64,000 nucleotides of DNA. Origin: Candidatus Pantoea haifensis. GTDB taxonomy: Bacteria > Pseudomonadota > Gammaproteobacteria > Enterobacterales > Enterobacteriaceae. The position numbers and the translations under genes are program-made. Positions 9,265 through 18,619 of this stretch are shown here, in pieces. Below the pieces are notes generated by a model. It saw only the letters and a list, made by a program, of their open reading frames with translations, was not told where the DNA came from and did not search any database. The stretch spans positions 56,419-120,418 of the forward strand of contig JAGTWN010000007.1 in assembly GCA_018842655.1 (NCBI GenBank), in the 5' to 3' direction. How positions within the stretch are numbered: the stretch's first letter is position 1; the number at the start of each line of letters is the position of its first letter.

Positions 9265-9852
9265 ATGGAACTGAAGCTCCTTACAGAGGATCGATTTTTA
9301 CAAGCAGGGTTCAACCAAACGTTGAAAATAACATTGCTGGATCCCAGGCCTTCTGTAACCACTCCGACAGATAAAAAGGCCAGTCTGTATGAATTAACTT
9401 ACAGGCAGAATGAGATTCTGATTATTGATCTGCTTTATGATATGCCTTGCGAAGTGTTATTGAAAATGTGTGATGGGTACCCGACAGTGGTTTTTTTATG
9501 TGATACGAAGCGGGGAAGCTTTACCCGGGCAGGTCAAAAGTTTTTATTTATCTCACGTCATGAAGCTTTGTCTGATATGTGGAGTATCATCAAAAGATGG
9601 CTTCACTTAAAAAATGCTATACCTGAAATGATGGTTGGAAATCAAAAAGCGATTTTTCGATTGTTGATTAACGGATTATCACAAAACAGCATCTCAACAA
9701 TTTTGACGATCAATAAAAAGACGGTAAGCGGCCATAAGTTTTGTGTTTTCAGACGAGCAGGAATAAAAAGCATAAACACGCATAATCTCAAAATGCTTAA
9801 AATATATGTTTCTATAGCCTGTAGTACGCATAAAGACAGGCTTAATAGTTAA
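9265..9852 (+). CDS. LuxR-family helix-turn-helix regulator
   Basis: 195 residues. I prefer the ATG at 9265 because GAGG sits 6 nt upstream, whereas the ATGs at 9250 and 9253 have no such site. The C-terminus is a LuxR/FixJ-type helix-turn-helix (AIFRLLINGLSQNSISTILT, NKKTVSGHKFCVFRRAGI). The N-terminal half (LLTEDRFLQAGFNQTLKITL, EILIIDLLYDMPCEVLL) resembles the degenerate receiver-like half of RcsA- or FimZ/MrpJ-neighbourhood regulators and has no obvious phospho-acceptor aspartate array. It follows the second CadC/FidL cassette in the same direction after a gap of about 50 bp and may be co-transcribed with it. Target genes are unknown. Confidence 0.7.
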   Translation: MELKLLTEDRFLQAGFNQTLKITLLDPRPSVTTPTDKKASLYELTYRQNEILIIDLLYDMPCEVLLKMCDGYPTVVFLCDTKRGSFTRAGQKFLFISRHEALSDMWSIIKRWLHLKNAIPEMMVGNQKAIFRLLINGLSQNSISTILTINKKTVSGHKFCVFRRAGIKSINTHNLKMLKIYVSIACSTHKDRLNS

Positions 9853-10287
9853 TTTTTTGCGTGCAGGAAGATTTTGAGTAGCTGGTATCTCTAGAATTCT
9901 TTATTTTAGCCTGGCTCACATCTGTCCTGTATAGCGTTGTACAGGCATTACGCAAAAAGCTTTACAAGAGATGATGTCGTGGTGAATAGCATAATATACT
10001 GGATTGAAAGTGTGCCAGCCATATTTTACAGGCTTTAGTATGGCGTCCTGAACGATATACTCTTCCAGGAGAGAAAAACTGCGAGCGATTCGTTGATAGC
10101 GGCACGCTGATTATACGGGCAGCAATGGCTGGCTTGCAAAGTGTCCATTTTAACTGCTTGAAATATATCTTTAATCTTTTTACGGCACGCTGTGTGTGAG
10201 TCATTTTGCCAAAAAATTTCGAGCACCCGAAGCTTTTTGTTTGCGCTATGAAACAGCCTCTTAATTATAAGGTCTGTGAATGTTTTA
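9853..10287. other. Intergenic stretch, no supported gene
   Basis: Two overlapping minus-strand ORFs of about 60-80 codons lie at 9962-10226, but neither has a clear ribosome site, domain or plausible composition. A 6-bp stem (CCTGTA/TACAGG) near 9930 is too weak to call. It may hold decayed coding DNA. Confidence 0.3.
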
Positions 10288-10536
10288 TCAGGCTGGGTTT
10301 ACTTTTCTGAATTTTTGTCGATAAAAAACATTAATTAGCTGAAGGGGGATTTTTTGAGAGCTTAACCAGAAATCGCTCACCCTCTTTCTTGATTTTTGCT
10401 CCGCGCTCACACCAGTAATCAGACAGAGAAAAAAGTCATCACTGCTGATATCAAAATCAACTATTACCTCTTTATAATCACCGCTGTGCAGTTTTTGATT
10501 CACTTCATCCAGCGTTTTTGCTTTTGCACTTTTCAT
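10288..10536 (-). CDS. Hypothetical protein, 82 residues
   Basis: The ORF begins MKSAKAKTLDEVNQKLHSGD and continues with EVIVDFDISSDDFFLCLITG, which has a plausible soluble alpha/beta composition. The C-terminal 35 residues (QKIPLQLINVFYRQKFRKVN) are basic. There is no strong ribosome site, and I recognise no family. It stands alone between an empty stretch and a terminator-like hairpin. In a window rich in frame breaks, its C-terminus may also be artificial. Confidence 0.4.
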   Translation of the reverse strand: MKSAKAKTLDEVNQKLHSGDYKEVIVDFDISSDDFFLCLITGVSAEQKSRKRVSDFWLSSQKIPLQLINVFYRQKFRKVNPA

Positions 10537-10725
10537 ATCTGAGTCAAGCCCCGGTTGATAAATTTAATAAGGTCAATGGGTAATACAATCATTTTACATA
10601 GCGACTGACGGTTGCTAAACAGCCATGCTGATATCACTGTATCTGCCCTTAACGACCTGGCGAACAAATCGTAATTTGAAAATCAAAAGATTACAGTTTA
10701 GCTGCAAAATCGTGCTGCAGCGAAA

Positions 10726-10749
10726 CCGCTGTTAAGATATCAACAGCGG
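10726..10749 (-). terminator. Terminator-like hairpin after the ROK kinase
   Basis: CCGCTGTT at 10726-10733 pairs with AACAGCGG at 10742-10749 around an 8-nt loop. T-runs flank it on both strands: TTTT follows on the plus strand and TTT on the minus. It lies 14 bp past the stop of the minus-strand kinase gene, so it would end that transcript, possibly bidirectionally. Confidence 0.5.
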
Positions 10750-10762
10750 GTTTTACGCACTG

Positions 10763-11637
10763 TTACTGTTCCTGCGTTTTAAGGAAATGATAAACGGCGC
10801 CCAACATACCCGACTCGTTGCCATAGGTCGCGGTATCCACCTTGATATCCGTACTGAACCATTCAAGATGGAACCTGACCTCTTCGAGAAACGATTCGCG
10901 TTCGGCAATACCGCCGCCTATAAAAATAGTGTCCGGATCAAACACTGCGGCCAAATTATAGAGACCAGCACTCAGGTCCTGATAGAAAGTGGTAACCAGT
11001 CTGCTGGCTATCGGATCGCCCTGATCGAACTGGTCGAATACTTCTTTACCGCTAATCTCCTCGCTGGGGATATCTTTTTGCAGACAGTAGTATTCACGCA
11101 GGGCTGTCATGGTGCAGGTTTTACTCATTGTATAATGTGTCACGTGACTGCTTGCCGGTCGCGACGTCAGGATGCAGCCAAATTCGCCAGCGCGATCGCG
11201 CTTACCGCGAATCAGGGCGTTGTTACAAAATGCTGCCCCACCTAAACCCGTACCAATAGTTAACATCAGGAAATCGGACATATTTTTTGCTTTTCCAAGC
11301 CAGCGTTCAGCTAATAACGCACAATGCGCATCATTTTCCACACTGACCGGAAGAGAGGTTTTTCTGTTAACCACTGGCTGAGATGAAACCCATCAAATTC
11401 CCGGACTGTTCCTCCCATTGAAATAAAGCCGCTTTTTGAATCTACGTAACCGGGAACGCTAACTGCGATCCCTTCACAGCCGGGATTGTTTTTAAGCCAG
11501 TCCAGTATCTCATTAAGAATTTTATCGCGTGAATTATGTGATATATCAGCCTTATCCTGATGCCTTATGTCGCCTTTATCCGTGATGACCCCCATTTTCA
11601 ACGAGGTGCCTCCAATATCAAAAGCTGCAATCTTCAT
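10763..11637 (-). CDS. ROK-family sugar kinase (frameshift as given)
   Basis: The start is placed at ATG 11637, because AAGGA lies 6 nt before it and directly abuts the other ATG at 11643. The N-terminal ATP-binding loop AAFDIGGTSLKMGV is typical of ROK kinases, followed by GIAVSVPGYVD, the catalytic-region motif ENDAHCALLAERWLG, LTIGTGLGGA and IFIGGGIAE. The frame changes at 11357-11363, where one base is missing and WLTEK-x-SLPVSVENDAHC would be continuous. ROK kinases phosphorylate glucose, fructose, mannose or amino sugars at O6. The ROK zinc-binding cysteine cluster is not obvious. A mannose-6-phosphate isomerase gene follows upstream on the same strand, suggesting mannose or fructose as substrate (inference). 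Confidence 0.82.
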
Positions 11638-11888
11638 CTTCATTCCTTAAACGGCTTAATAATGGCTACAAGTATAGTTTAGGGTTAATGAGAATGGCTG
11701 ATAACGGCATTTACTGGCAGCACAAGCGGGAAGCTGGCTGAGCATTTTCATTGAGGCACAGCGGGAGATGAAAAAATGGCGCTGCTGTATGCATAAGCTG
11801 CGTTTAGTCAGCCACTGAATTTTTGGCCTGAGCAATAAGTGGGGACAGGGCTGTCGCCAGTGACAACGTGAAACAGGAAGTGGCCACT

Positions 11889-12954
11889 TTATTTCTGTTT
11901 TCCGTGTATATCTCCCAGCTGCTCAATACTCTGTAAGTCATATCCACGCGCCAGCAAAGGTGCAATCACATCATCTTGCAGATTGGGTACATAGCCCACC
12001 AGGATTTCCCTGGCCCGTTAAAAGTTACTTCGCCAAGCGCAGCAGGTAATAACACGGTTTCTGCGCGAGCCAGTGTCCAGCTTTCACCCGCAGCTTCGAA
12101 TTTTACGGGTTCGCCAATACTGGAAATGATGCGCACGCCCGTAAAGGGGTAAGTGTATCTGCCCTGCAGCCGCCAGCGTTCAAGCGCGAAGTAAGGGCCT
12201 GCACAGCAGAACAGCCGCGTAATATCTGCATTCTGAGTAAGCGTCAGGCCCGGATGTGGCTCGGTTGTTAATTCAGGGCGAAGTTCTGCCATCAGCGCAT
12301 CTATATTTTTTCACGCTCTGATGATGAGATTTTGCTGCCATCCTCCATTTTCCATGGCATAGCGTGCTGCTGAATATCCGAGGTCTGCTCAATTTCGTAG
12401 ATCAGGGTATGTGGGCCAAATGAGTGCAGCATTCCGCCAGGGATATAAAACGTATCACCCGTTCTGACAGCCTTACGCTGCATAACATCATCATATTTTT
12501 CAGCGAGTAACGCTTTGCGTATTTGCTCGCTGTTAACGCCAGGTTTAATACCGGCCAGACAGCTTGTATCCGGAGCAGCCCAAAGAATATGCCAGGCTTC
12601 GGTTTTACCGTTGGGCTGTTGTTCAAGCCGTTGGGCTGCATCATCATTGGCATGCAGATGTACCGGCAGCATCGATGAGGCATCAATAAACTTTGTCAGC
12701 AGTGGAAAATGGGGGCCGCGCCAGCCTGGCGCGACCAGTTCATCAGGATAACGCTCAGTAAGCTCACGCAGCGTTTTACCTGCCAGATCCCCGTTTTTCA
12801 CCGTGGCGTTCATGCCATCTACATCGCTGACTTCCCAGGTTTCAGCGATACGCTTATCAGGCAGCCCTTGTTTGCCTAGCTGCGTCTTGATCAAATCACC
12901 GCCAAAAATATGATAAGCCATCGGTAATGACAGCCACAAAGGACAGGCTTTCAT
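11889..12954 (-). CDS. manA: Mannose-6-phosphate isomerase, class I (two frameshifts as given)
   Basis: Interconverts mannose-6-phosphate and fructose-6-phosphate using zinc. It starts at ATG 12954 with an AGGAG site. Zinc-ligand and active-site features are visible: PVHLHAND, then KTEAWHILWA, and the cupin segment GDTFYIPGGMLHSFGP followed by YEIEQTSD. Two single-base losses break it. One is in the T/A run at 12306-12311 (restores SEREKNIDALMAELRPEL) and one is at about 12002 (restores SLVGYVPNLQDDVIAPLL). With both corrected it ends at 11889, about 355 residues, somewhat short of chromosomal ManA but usual for the plasmid/Gram-positive-like type. It probably works with the ROK kinase downstream. 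Confidence 0.82.
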
Positions 12955-12997
12955 GGTTCAGCTCCTTCTGTGAGCGCCCAGGCATTAAACCTGATGA

Positions 12998-13860
12998 TTA
13001 AATGACAGCAACACCGCCGGTTACCGCGATCGTCGCGCCTGAGATATAGCTGGCCTCATCGCTTGCCAGCATTACGTAGGTTGGCGCCAACTCAGCAGGC
13101 TGGCCAGCACGCTTCAGTGGGACTTCGCTGCCAAAGCTTTTGACTTTCTCGGTTGGCATTGTCGTTGGGATCAGGGGGTCCAAATGGGTCCCGGCGCAAC
13201 TGCATTTGCGCGAATGCCTTTTTCAGCCAGTAATGCCGCCAGGCTGCCTGAAAAATTAACAATCGCAGCTTTTGTCGCTGAATAGGCGATTAGCAGAGGC
13301 TTTGGCTGATCGGCATTGATCGAAGCGGTATTAATAATCGATCCGCCAGCAGGCATATGAGGTACCGCCGCTTTGGTAATGCGGAACATAGCGTAGATAT
13401 TGGTTTTCATTGTGCGATCAAACTCGTCATCGCTAATCTCATCGAGCGACTCACGCGTCATTTGAAACGCGGCGTTATTGACCAGAATATTGATTTCGCC
13501 AAAAGCCTCAACAGCTTTGTCGACAACCTGCTGACAATTCTCAACTTCGGTAATATCACCCGCGACCAATATCGCTTTCTGTCCGGCTTCTTCAACCAGT
13601 CTTGCGGTTTCTTTCGCGTCTTCGTGTTCATCAAGATATGAAATTAAGACATCTGCACCTTCACGGGCATAAGCTATGGCCACCGCACGACCAATACCGG
13701 AATCACCGCCGGTAATGATGGCTTTTTTGCCAGCCAAACGGCCCGATCCTTTGTAACTGGTCTCACCATGATCGGGTTGCGGTTGCATTTTTGCGGTTTC
13801 GCCAGGCCAGTCTTGTTGTTGCTCGGGAAGAGGGGGATAGGGGCGATTGCTGTCTGACAT
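12998..13860 (-). CDS. YghA/GsiB-like short-chain dehydrogenase (frameshift as given)
   Basis: Starts at ATG 13860 with GGAGG. The N-terminal leader of about 45 residues (PEQQQDWPGETAKMQPQPDH) is characteristic of the YghA branch. The Rossmann motif GGDSGIGRA, NNAAFQ, and the catalytic Ser...YSATK (Tyr and Lys) are present, as is the PG motif VAPGPIWTP. One C is missing in the run at 13174-13178; past it the protein continues with LIPTTMPTEKV, LKRAGQPAELAPTYVMLASD and ends with the usual GATIAVTGG. Corrected length is about 288 residues. Family members reduce carbonyls or oxidise sugars/aldehydes with NAD(P) and are often stress-induced. The substrate here is unknown. Confidence 0.85.
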
Positions 13861-14341
13861 GTAACCTCCGGCTAAACAGGGGACGCGTGATTCATTTAAC
13901 ACTGCGCCTGGTTGATCAATAAGCGCGTTGCGCAACGTTAACAGGATTAAAGCGTAGTAAAAGATAGGGCAGGCTGCCTCGATTCGGCAAACCAGCCGGT
14001 GAGAAATTAATCAGGCTAAGATCAAGCGAAACGCGGCTTCAGGCATGATGAAGGGGCGACAGAGGCAGGTAAGAAGCTGAGTGGAAACCACTTTGTACCG
14101 TGCCGGTAAGCCACTCTTCACACGGGTCTTCAGACAAGCGCGGCGATTGCCTGAGCGTGCAGGAAGTATGAAAAAACAGGCTTATATTGATGCCGATGTG
14201 GAGTAGAAGCGCAAGCAGATGAGATAAATAAGATTATTTTCTCTTTATAGCCGGGTGACTTCCTGTGATTTTTTATAGCGGCAAGGCGTAATTTCTCAAA
14301 TCTTTGTTAAAATTAAATAAAATGAATAATTAAGGGCTGTT
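13861..14341. other. Intergenic region before uvsE, nothing recognised
   Basis: 480 bp between divergent genes, holding the promoters of the dehydrogenase (left) and uvsE (right). It is mixed in composition, turning AT-rich after 14220. I see no ORF with support and no obvious operator or repeat. Confidence 0.35.
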
Positions 14342-15307
14342 ATGAAATTAGGATTCGCGTGTAAATATCTTGATTCGGAACTGAAGCAGGTTTTTCCCTT
14401 CAGAGCCACAACCCGGACACGCTTTCTGAGTTTGCCTGATGAAGAGAAAATAAAGCTCATTCATGAATTAGCGACAGTCAATTTAACTAACCTTTTTCTG
14501 ACGCTTGAACAATTAGCGTTATTGCCTGATCCCCTGAGGATGATGAGAATAGGAAGTGATTTACTTCCGCTTTATACGGTTCCCGACGCGACGATTTTGT
14601 ATAAAACGTTTCTGCCTGATCTTTATCCGTTGTTCAAAAAATGCGGGGATTTTGCCAGAAAAAATAATATACGCCTTTCGTTTCATCCTGGACAATATTC
14701 TGTTCTGGCTTCAGATAATCCACTGGTTGTGGAAAGAGCAATCGAAGATGTCGAATATCATGCTCTGTGTGCAAAGTTAATGGGGTATGGCCAAACCTTC
14801 CAGGATTTTAAAATTAATATCCATATGAATGGCAAAAAAGGATTCGAAGGATTTAAGAACTCTTTTGGCAAACTCAGCCCTGAAGCGAAATTGATGTTAA
14901 CCGTTGAGAATGATGAGATTTCATGCTCGCTGGATGAGGTGCTACAGGCAAGGGCGCTGTGCCCGATTGTGCTGGATATTCATCATCACTGGGTGAAGGA
15001 AAACGCGTTCATCCAGCCTGACGACCCGCGGATCGCTGTAGTAAAAGAATCCTGGAAAGATGTCAGGCCAGTACTGCATTATTCCATTTCTCAGGAGGGA
15101 ATTATTCCTGATCAAGGGTGGCCGGAACAGTCCCTGCTGGGCGTACCGAAAACAAAGCTAAGAGCACATTCAAATTATTACTTTAACGACACGCTGAATG
15201 AGTGGGCTTTGTCATTCAGCGAATTCGATATTATGTGTGAAGTAAAAATGAAAAACCTCGCCAGAGACAGGCTGTATGAATATTACCTTCACAGACAGGA
15301 GTCATAG
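14342..15307 (+). CDS. uvsE: UV damage endonuclease UvsE
   Basis: 321 residues, intact. UVDE-family TIM-barrel enzyme that nicks DNA 5' to UV photoproducts and starts a repair route independent of UvrABC. Recognisable segments are the start MKLGFACKYLD, RMMRIGSDLLPLYT, LSFHPGQYSVLASD, INIHMNGKKGF, LTVENDEISCS, IVLDIHHHW, and a C-terminal DIMCEVKMKNLA. The His and acidic residues in HPGQ, ENDE and DIHHHW are the metal-binding set in the family. It is a single gene with its own promoter. On a plasmid from a leaf-surface bacterium, it would add sunlight tolerance (inference). Confidence 0.9.
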   Translation: MKLGFACKYLDSELKQVFPFRATTRTRFLSLPDEEKIKLIHELATVNLTNLFLTLEQLALLPDPLRMMRIGSDLLPLYTVPDATILYKTFLPDLYPLFKKCGDFARKNNIRLSFHPGQYSVLASDNPLVVERAIEDVEYHALCAKLMGYGQTFQDFKINIHMNGKKGFEGFKNSFGKLSPEAKLMLTVENDEISCSLDEVLQARALCPIVLDIHHHWVKENAFIQPDDPRIAVVKESWKDVRPVLHYSISQEGIIPDQGWPEQSLLGVPKTKLRAHSNYYFNDTLNEWALSFSEFDIMCEVKMKNLARDRLYEYYLHRQES

Positions 15308-15647
15308 TCGTTTTGCGCGCAGCCATGAAGCAGGGCCGCACAAATAACCGTCCCCGCGGTTAATGGTCAGCTTAATAATGGCAATGTCGGGTTAAACAGG
15401 GATTTTTTGTTCCTGCGAAGCGAGTTTATGCCAGCGCAGCCGCCGTTTACCAGGCGGCTATGCCGGAACCGCTGTTACACACAGCGGCAGAAAACAGTAC
15501 CGGTATGACGCTTACTGGCGATGCACTGGCATCACATATGATGCTGGTGAGCGGCGTTAAGGCCAGCAACAAAACGCATGGTCAGGAAACGTTTAAAACG
15601 ACTTCCATTTTCTGACCATGCGTTCAGCCGCGCAGTCATCGATGCAG
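15308..15647. other. Coding-like remnant with no assigned gene
   Basis: From about 15390 to 15615 the plus strand is open and reads FFVPAKRVYASAAAVYQAAM, MPEPLLHTAAENSTGMTLTG and DALASHMMLVSGVKASNKTH, ending at TGA 15613-15615. It has no credible start codon or ribosome site at its left end. Composition looks coding, so it may be the 3' end of a decayed gene. I do not recognise it. Confidence 0.35.
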
Positions 15648-16448
15648 TTAAGTATTTGCCCGTGCAAAATCCAGCAGAGCCTGCTGATACGCAGTGAGCT
15701 CAAGCTTACCTGTGTGGTCTGGTTTATTGAATGTAAGAGCGTTATCGCGATGTTTCAGGAATGCCGTTGCCTGGCTTAACATCTCCTTTGCGTCAGCCTG
15801 TTGCCTGCCCAGATTCTGTAGCGATGTCCAGGTTGATTTAGCGGAATGGTCAAACTCCTGGCTACGATAACCATTACCTCTTTCCACTTGCTCCGTATGT
15901 GGCGGGAACAGGCTACGCGTAATAGCCGTATTTTGACCGAATGCAGAGAAATGGTTGCGGGAAATCATCTCTTTTGCCTTTTGCCGGGACGCTAATGTGG
16001 GCAGGCTTGAGATCGTCGAATCCACTTCATAACGTGTGTTGTGCACACAACTTTCCAGATCCGGGAGGGCGTGCTTAATGCTCTCTAACGCTTGATTAAT
16101 CACTGCGGTATGCGCTTGCGTTGCCTCTCTGATGCGTTCACTTCTCGCCTCAGGATGAAGCTTTAGACTTGCCTGAGTGAATGCCTCGGTAATTTTTGCA
16201 TCTTTCTCTGTATGCAGATTTGAATGCTGTTTTTTCAGCAAAGCATTCAGTGTGATGACGTTATCCTTAACTTTTTTGTACTGATTAAGCGTAAGCTGCT
16301 CAGGCGAGTTCTTAACGGCTTTTAGCAAATTATTCAAATTTGAGGAACTTACTCGCCCGTCTTTATTGGCTTTGTCAATGGTGTTCTGAAAAGCCTGCAG
16401 CGTATCAACCGACGACTGCCGGGTAAAACATGAGAAGATACCGTTCAT
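15648..16448 (-). CDS. Uncharacterised alpha-helical protein, possible effector
   Basis: 266 residues starting MNGIFSCFTRQSSVDTLQAF. The sequence is rich in Q, N, K, S and A, looks mostly helical, and has no signal peptide, transmembrane segment or enzyme motif that I recognise. N-terminal Ser/Thr/Gln-rich composition and a solitary location resemble proteins delivered by type III or type VI systems, but no chaperone, secretion box or partner gene is nearby, so this is speculation. The ORF is intact despite the many broken genes around it. The upstream region is AT-rich. It ends close to the unexplained remnant at 15390-15615. Confidence 0.55.
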   Translation of the reverse strand: MNGIFSCFTRQSSVDTLQAFQNTIDKANKDGRVSSSNLNNLLKAVKNSPEQLTLNQYKKVKDNVITLNALLKKQHSNLHTEKDAKITEAFTQASLKLHPEARSERIREATQAHTAVINQALESIKHALPDLESCVHNTRYEVDSTISSLPTLASRQKAKEMISRNHFSAFGQNTAITRSLFPPHTEQVERGNGYRSQEFDHSAKSTWTSLQNLGRQQADAKEMLSQATAFLKHRDNALTFNKPDHTGKLELTAYQQALLDFARANT

Positions 16449-16776
16449 TGTTATTTAAACCTTTATGTTGCTAATGAATGTCCTGGGTGAGTTATATCGG
16501 TATCCATTTTCGCAAAATATAAAAAACGATGATGCATGCTCTGGCGTGAGACGTTGAACCTTGACGCCAGCAAGAGCGCGGGGTCAAAAAAGCGAGCAGG
16601 CGAAAGCGGAGATTTACAGCGGTAACATATTTTTTATTTATTCTTAATACATTCGCGCCACTATTACAGTGCACAGAATGCGCGGTTTTTATTTTCGCAA
16701 CAATGTTATTTAATTTTCTGCGTTATTTTTTAAGTTTTTATGTTTTTTTATACGCCTGATAATTATTTTAACGAAC
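16449..16776. other. AT-rich region upstream of kdp, no gene
   Basis: Roughly 330 bp between the divergent helical-protein gene and kdpF. A minus-strand ORF of 60 codons at 16492-16674 has no support. From 16620 on the DNA is strongly AT-rich, as expected for a regulated promoter region. Confidence 0.4.
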
Positions 16777-16799
16777 TTTTTATATTTATTTTTTTACAC
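16777..16799 (+). promoter_or_regulatory. Probable KdpE binding site upstream of kdpFABC
   Basis: A T-rich tract begins TTTTTATATTTA and ends TTTTTTTACAC, 33 bp before the kdpF start codon. The E. coli KdpE site upstream of kdpF has the same layout (TTTTTATA, T-run, TACACCCC). A second TTTTTTTATACG occurs at about 16743-16754. The match is by eye only. Confidence 0.55.
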
Positions 16800-16831
16800 T
16801 CTTCCTGAATGAATAACCAGGGAGAGTCACC

Positions 16832-16921
16832 GTGAGTATGGGATTGATAACCAGCATTACGCTGGTGTGTCTGTTACTGAGCTATCTTGTTTATGCCCTG
16901 TTTCGGGCGGAGGAATTTTGA
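16832..16921 (+). CDS. kdpF: K+-transporting ATPase small subunit KdpF
   Basis: A 29-residue single-span membrane peptide ([20 protein letters not shown], then YALFRAEEF). E. coli KdpF likewise starts MSAGVITG, so I use GTG 16832 and not the ATG at 16838. GGGAG lies upstream. Its stop overlaps the kdpA start (TGATG). KdpF stabilises the KdpABC complex in the inner membrane. Confidence 0.88.
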   Translation: MSMGLITSITLVCLLLSYLVYALFRAEEF

Positions 16922-18604
16922 TGGCAACGGAAGCTTTTTTATTGCTGGCCAGTTTCCTTGCGGTTCTGTTGATCCTGGCTCAGCCTCTGGGGCGCTTGCT
17001 ATCGGGAATAATTCTCGATCGTGCTATAGCCGGTACTGCGGCGATTGAAGCCGTGCTGTGGCGGATTTGTGGCGTGCAGATGAAAGAGATGAACGGACGG
17101 CAATATTTGCTCGCCCTGTTACTGTTTAATCTGGCTGGCATGATTTTCCTGTTTACTCTTCTCATGCTACAAGGCGTGCTGCCGCTCAATCCGCAACACT
17201 TTCCAGGGCTGTCATGGCATCTGGCATTTAATACTGCGGTCAGTTTTGTCACCAATACTAACTGGCAGTCATATGCGGGTGAATCGACCATGAGCTATTT
17301 GAGCCAGATGGTGGGCCTCGCCGTGCAAAATTTCTTTTCGGCAGCCAGCGGAATAGCGGTGGTATTTGCCTTGATCCGCGCGTTTTCCCGCCAGCAAACA
17401 GACCAACTGGGTAATGCATGGCGTGATGTGATACGTATCACGTTATTTATTTTATTTCCTCTGTCACTGCTAATGGCACTGTTTCTGGTCAGTCAGGGCG
17501 TGATTCAAAATTTTACGCCTTACCTGACGGCCACCACGCTTGAAGGGCTTCGTCAGACACTGCCGATGGGGCCGGTTGCCTCTCAGGAAGCGATCAAAAT
17601 TATTGGCACCAATGGCGGAGGTTTCTTTAATGCGAACTCAGCTCATCCCTTTGAAAATCCAACTGACTTAACCAATTTTGTGCAGATGGTCATGATTTTT
17701 CTCATTCCTGCTGCACTCTGTTTTGCGTTTGGTGAAACCGTGCGCGATCGTCGCCAGGGAAACACGCTTCTCTGGACGATGTCATTGATGTTTGTCGTTG
17801 CCGCTCTTCTGGTGATGCTGGCTGAAACGCGCGGTAATTCACATTTGCCCCTGCTGGGTGCTGACAGCGCAATGAACTGGGAAGGAAAAGAGAGCCGTTT
17901 CGGTATTTTAAACTCCAGTCTGTTTGCCGTTATCACCACCGCCGCGTCGTGTGGCGCCGTCAATGCCATGCATGATTCGTTTACTGCCCTGGGAGGCATG
18001 ATCCCCTGTGGCTGATGCAACTGGGCGAAGTGGTGTTTGGTGGGGTCGGTTCAGGGCTTTATGGCATGCTAATTAATGTGTTGCTTGCGGTATTTATTGC
18101 CGGGCTGATGATTGGCCGCACGCCTGAGTATTTGGGTAAGAAAATTGGCGTGCCTGAGATGAAGATGGCCGCGATATACATTCTTATTACGCCCGCGCTG
18201 GTACTGCTGGGAACGGCGCTGGCGATGATGAGTGATGCCGGTCGGGCGGCCATTTTTAATCCGGGGCCGCACGGCTTCAGTGAAGTGCTCTATGCATTGT
18301 CCTCTGCGGCAAATAATAACGGCAGTGCCTTTGCAGGACTGTCAGCCAATACCCCTTTCTGGAACCTGTTACTGGCGGTTGCCATGCTGCTGGGCCGCTT
18401 TTTGCCTTTTATTCCGGTGATGATGATCGCCAGTTCGCTGGCGGCCAAAAAACGCAGCCCGCCAGCACCGGGACGCTTCCTACCCACGGTCCACTGTTTA
18501 TTGGCCTGTTGACGGGCACCCTCATACTGGTTGGCGCGCTGACCTTTGTCCCGTCACTCGCATTGGGGCCTGTGACTGAACATGTGCAGTTGCTAACACA
18601 TTAA
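16921..18604 (+). CDS. kdpA: K+-transporting ATPase subunit A (two frameshifts as given)
   Basis: Potassium-translocating subunit of the KdpFABC pump, with about ten transmembrane helices and four K+-selectivity loops. The loops are visible as [32 protein letters not shown] and [10 protein letters not shown]. The start is ATG 16921 ([12 protein letters not shown]). A C is missing in the run at 18003-18006, where ALGGMIP should continue [14 protein letters not shown] second base is missing near 18465, after which [18 protein letters not shown] is in frame to the TAA at 18602. Corrected length is about 562 residues, as in E. coli (557). Both breaks look like homopolymer errors, since residues on each side are highly conserved. 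Confidence 0.92.
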
Positions 18605-18619
18605 TTGCCGGAGAATCTT

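Noticed and set aside
18015-18512. Separate membrane protein gene within kdpA
   Set aside because: It is the continuation of KdpA after one missing C, with conserved selectivity-loop sequence [10 protein letters not shown].
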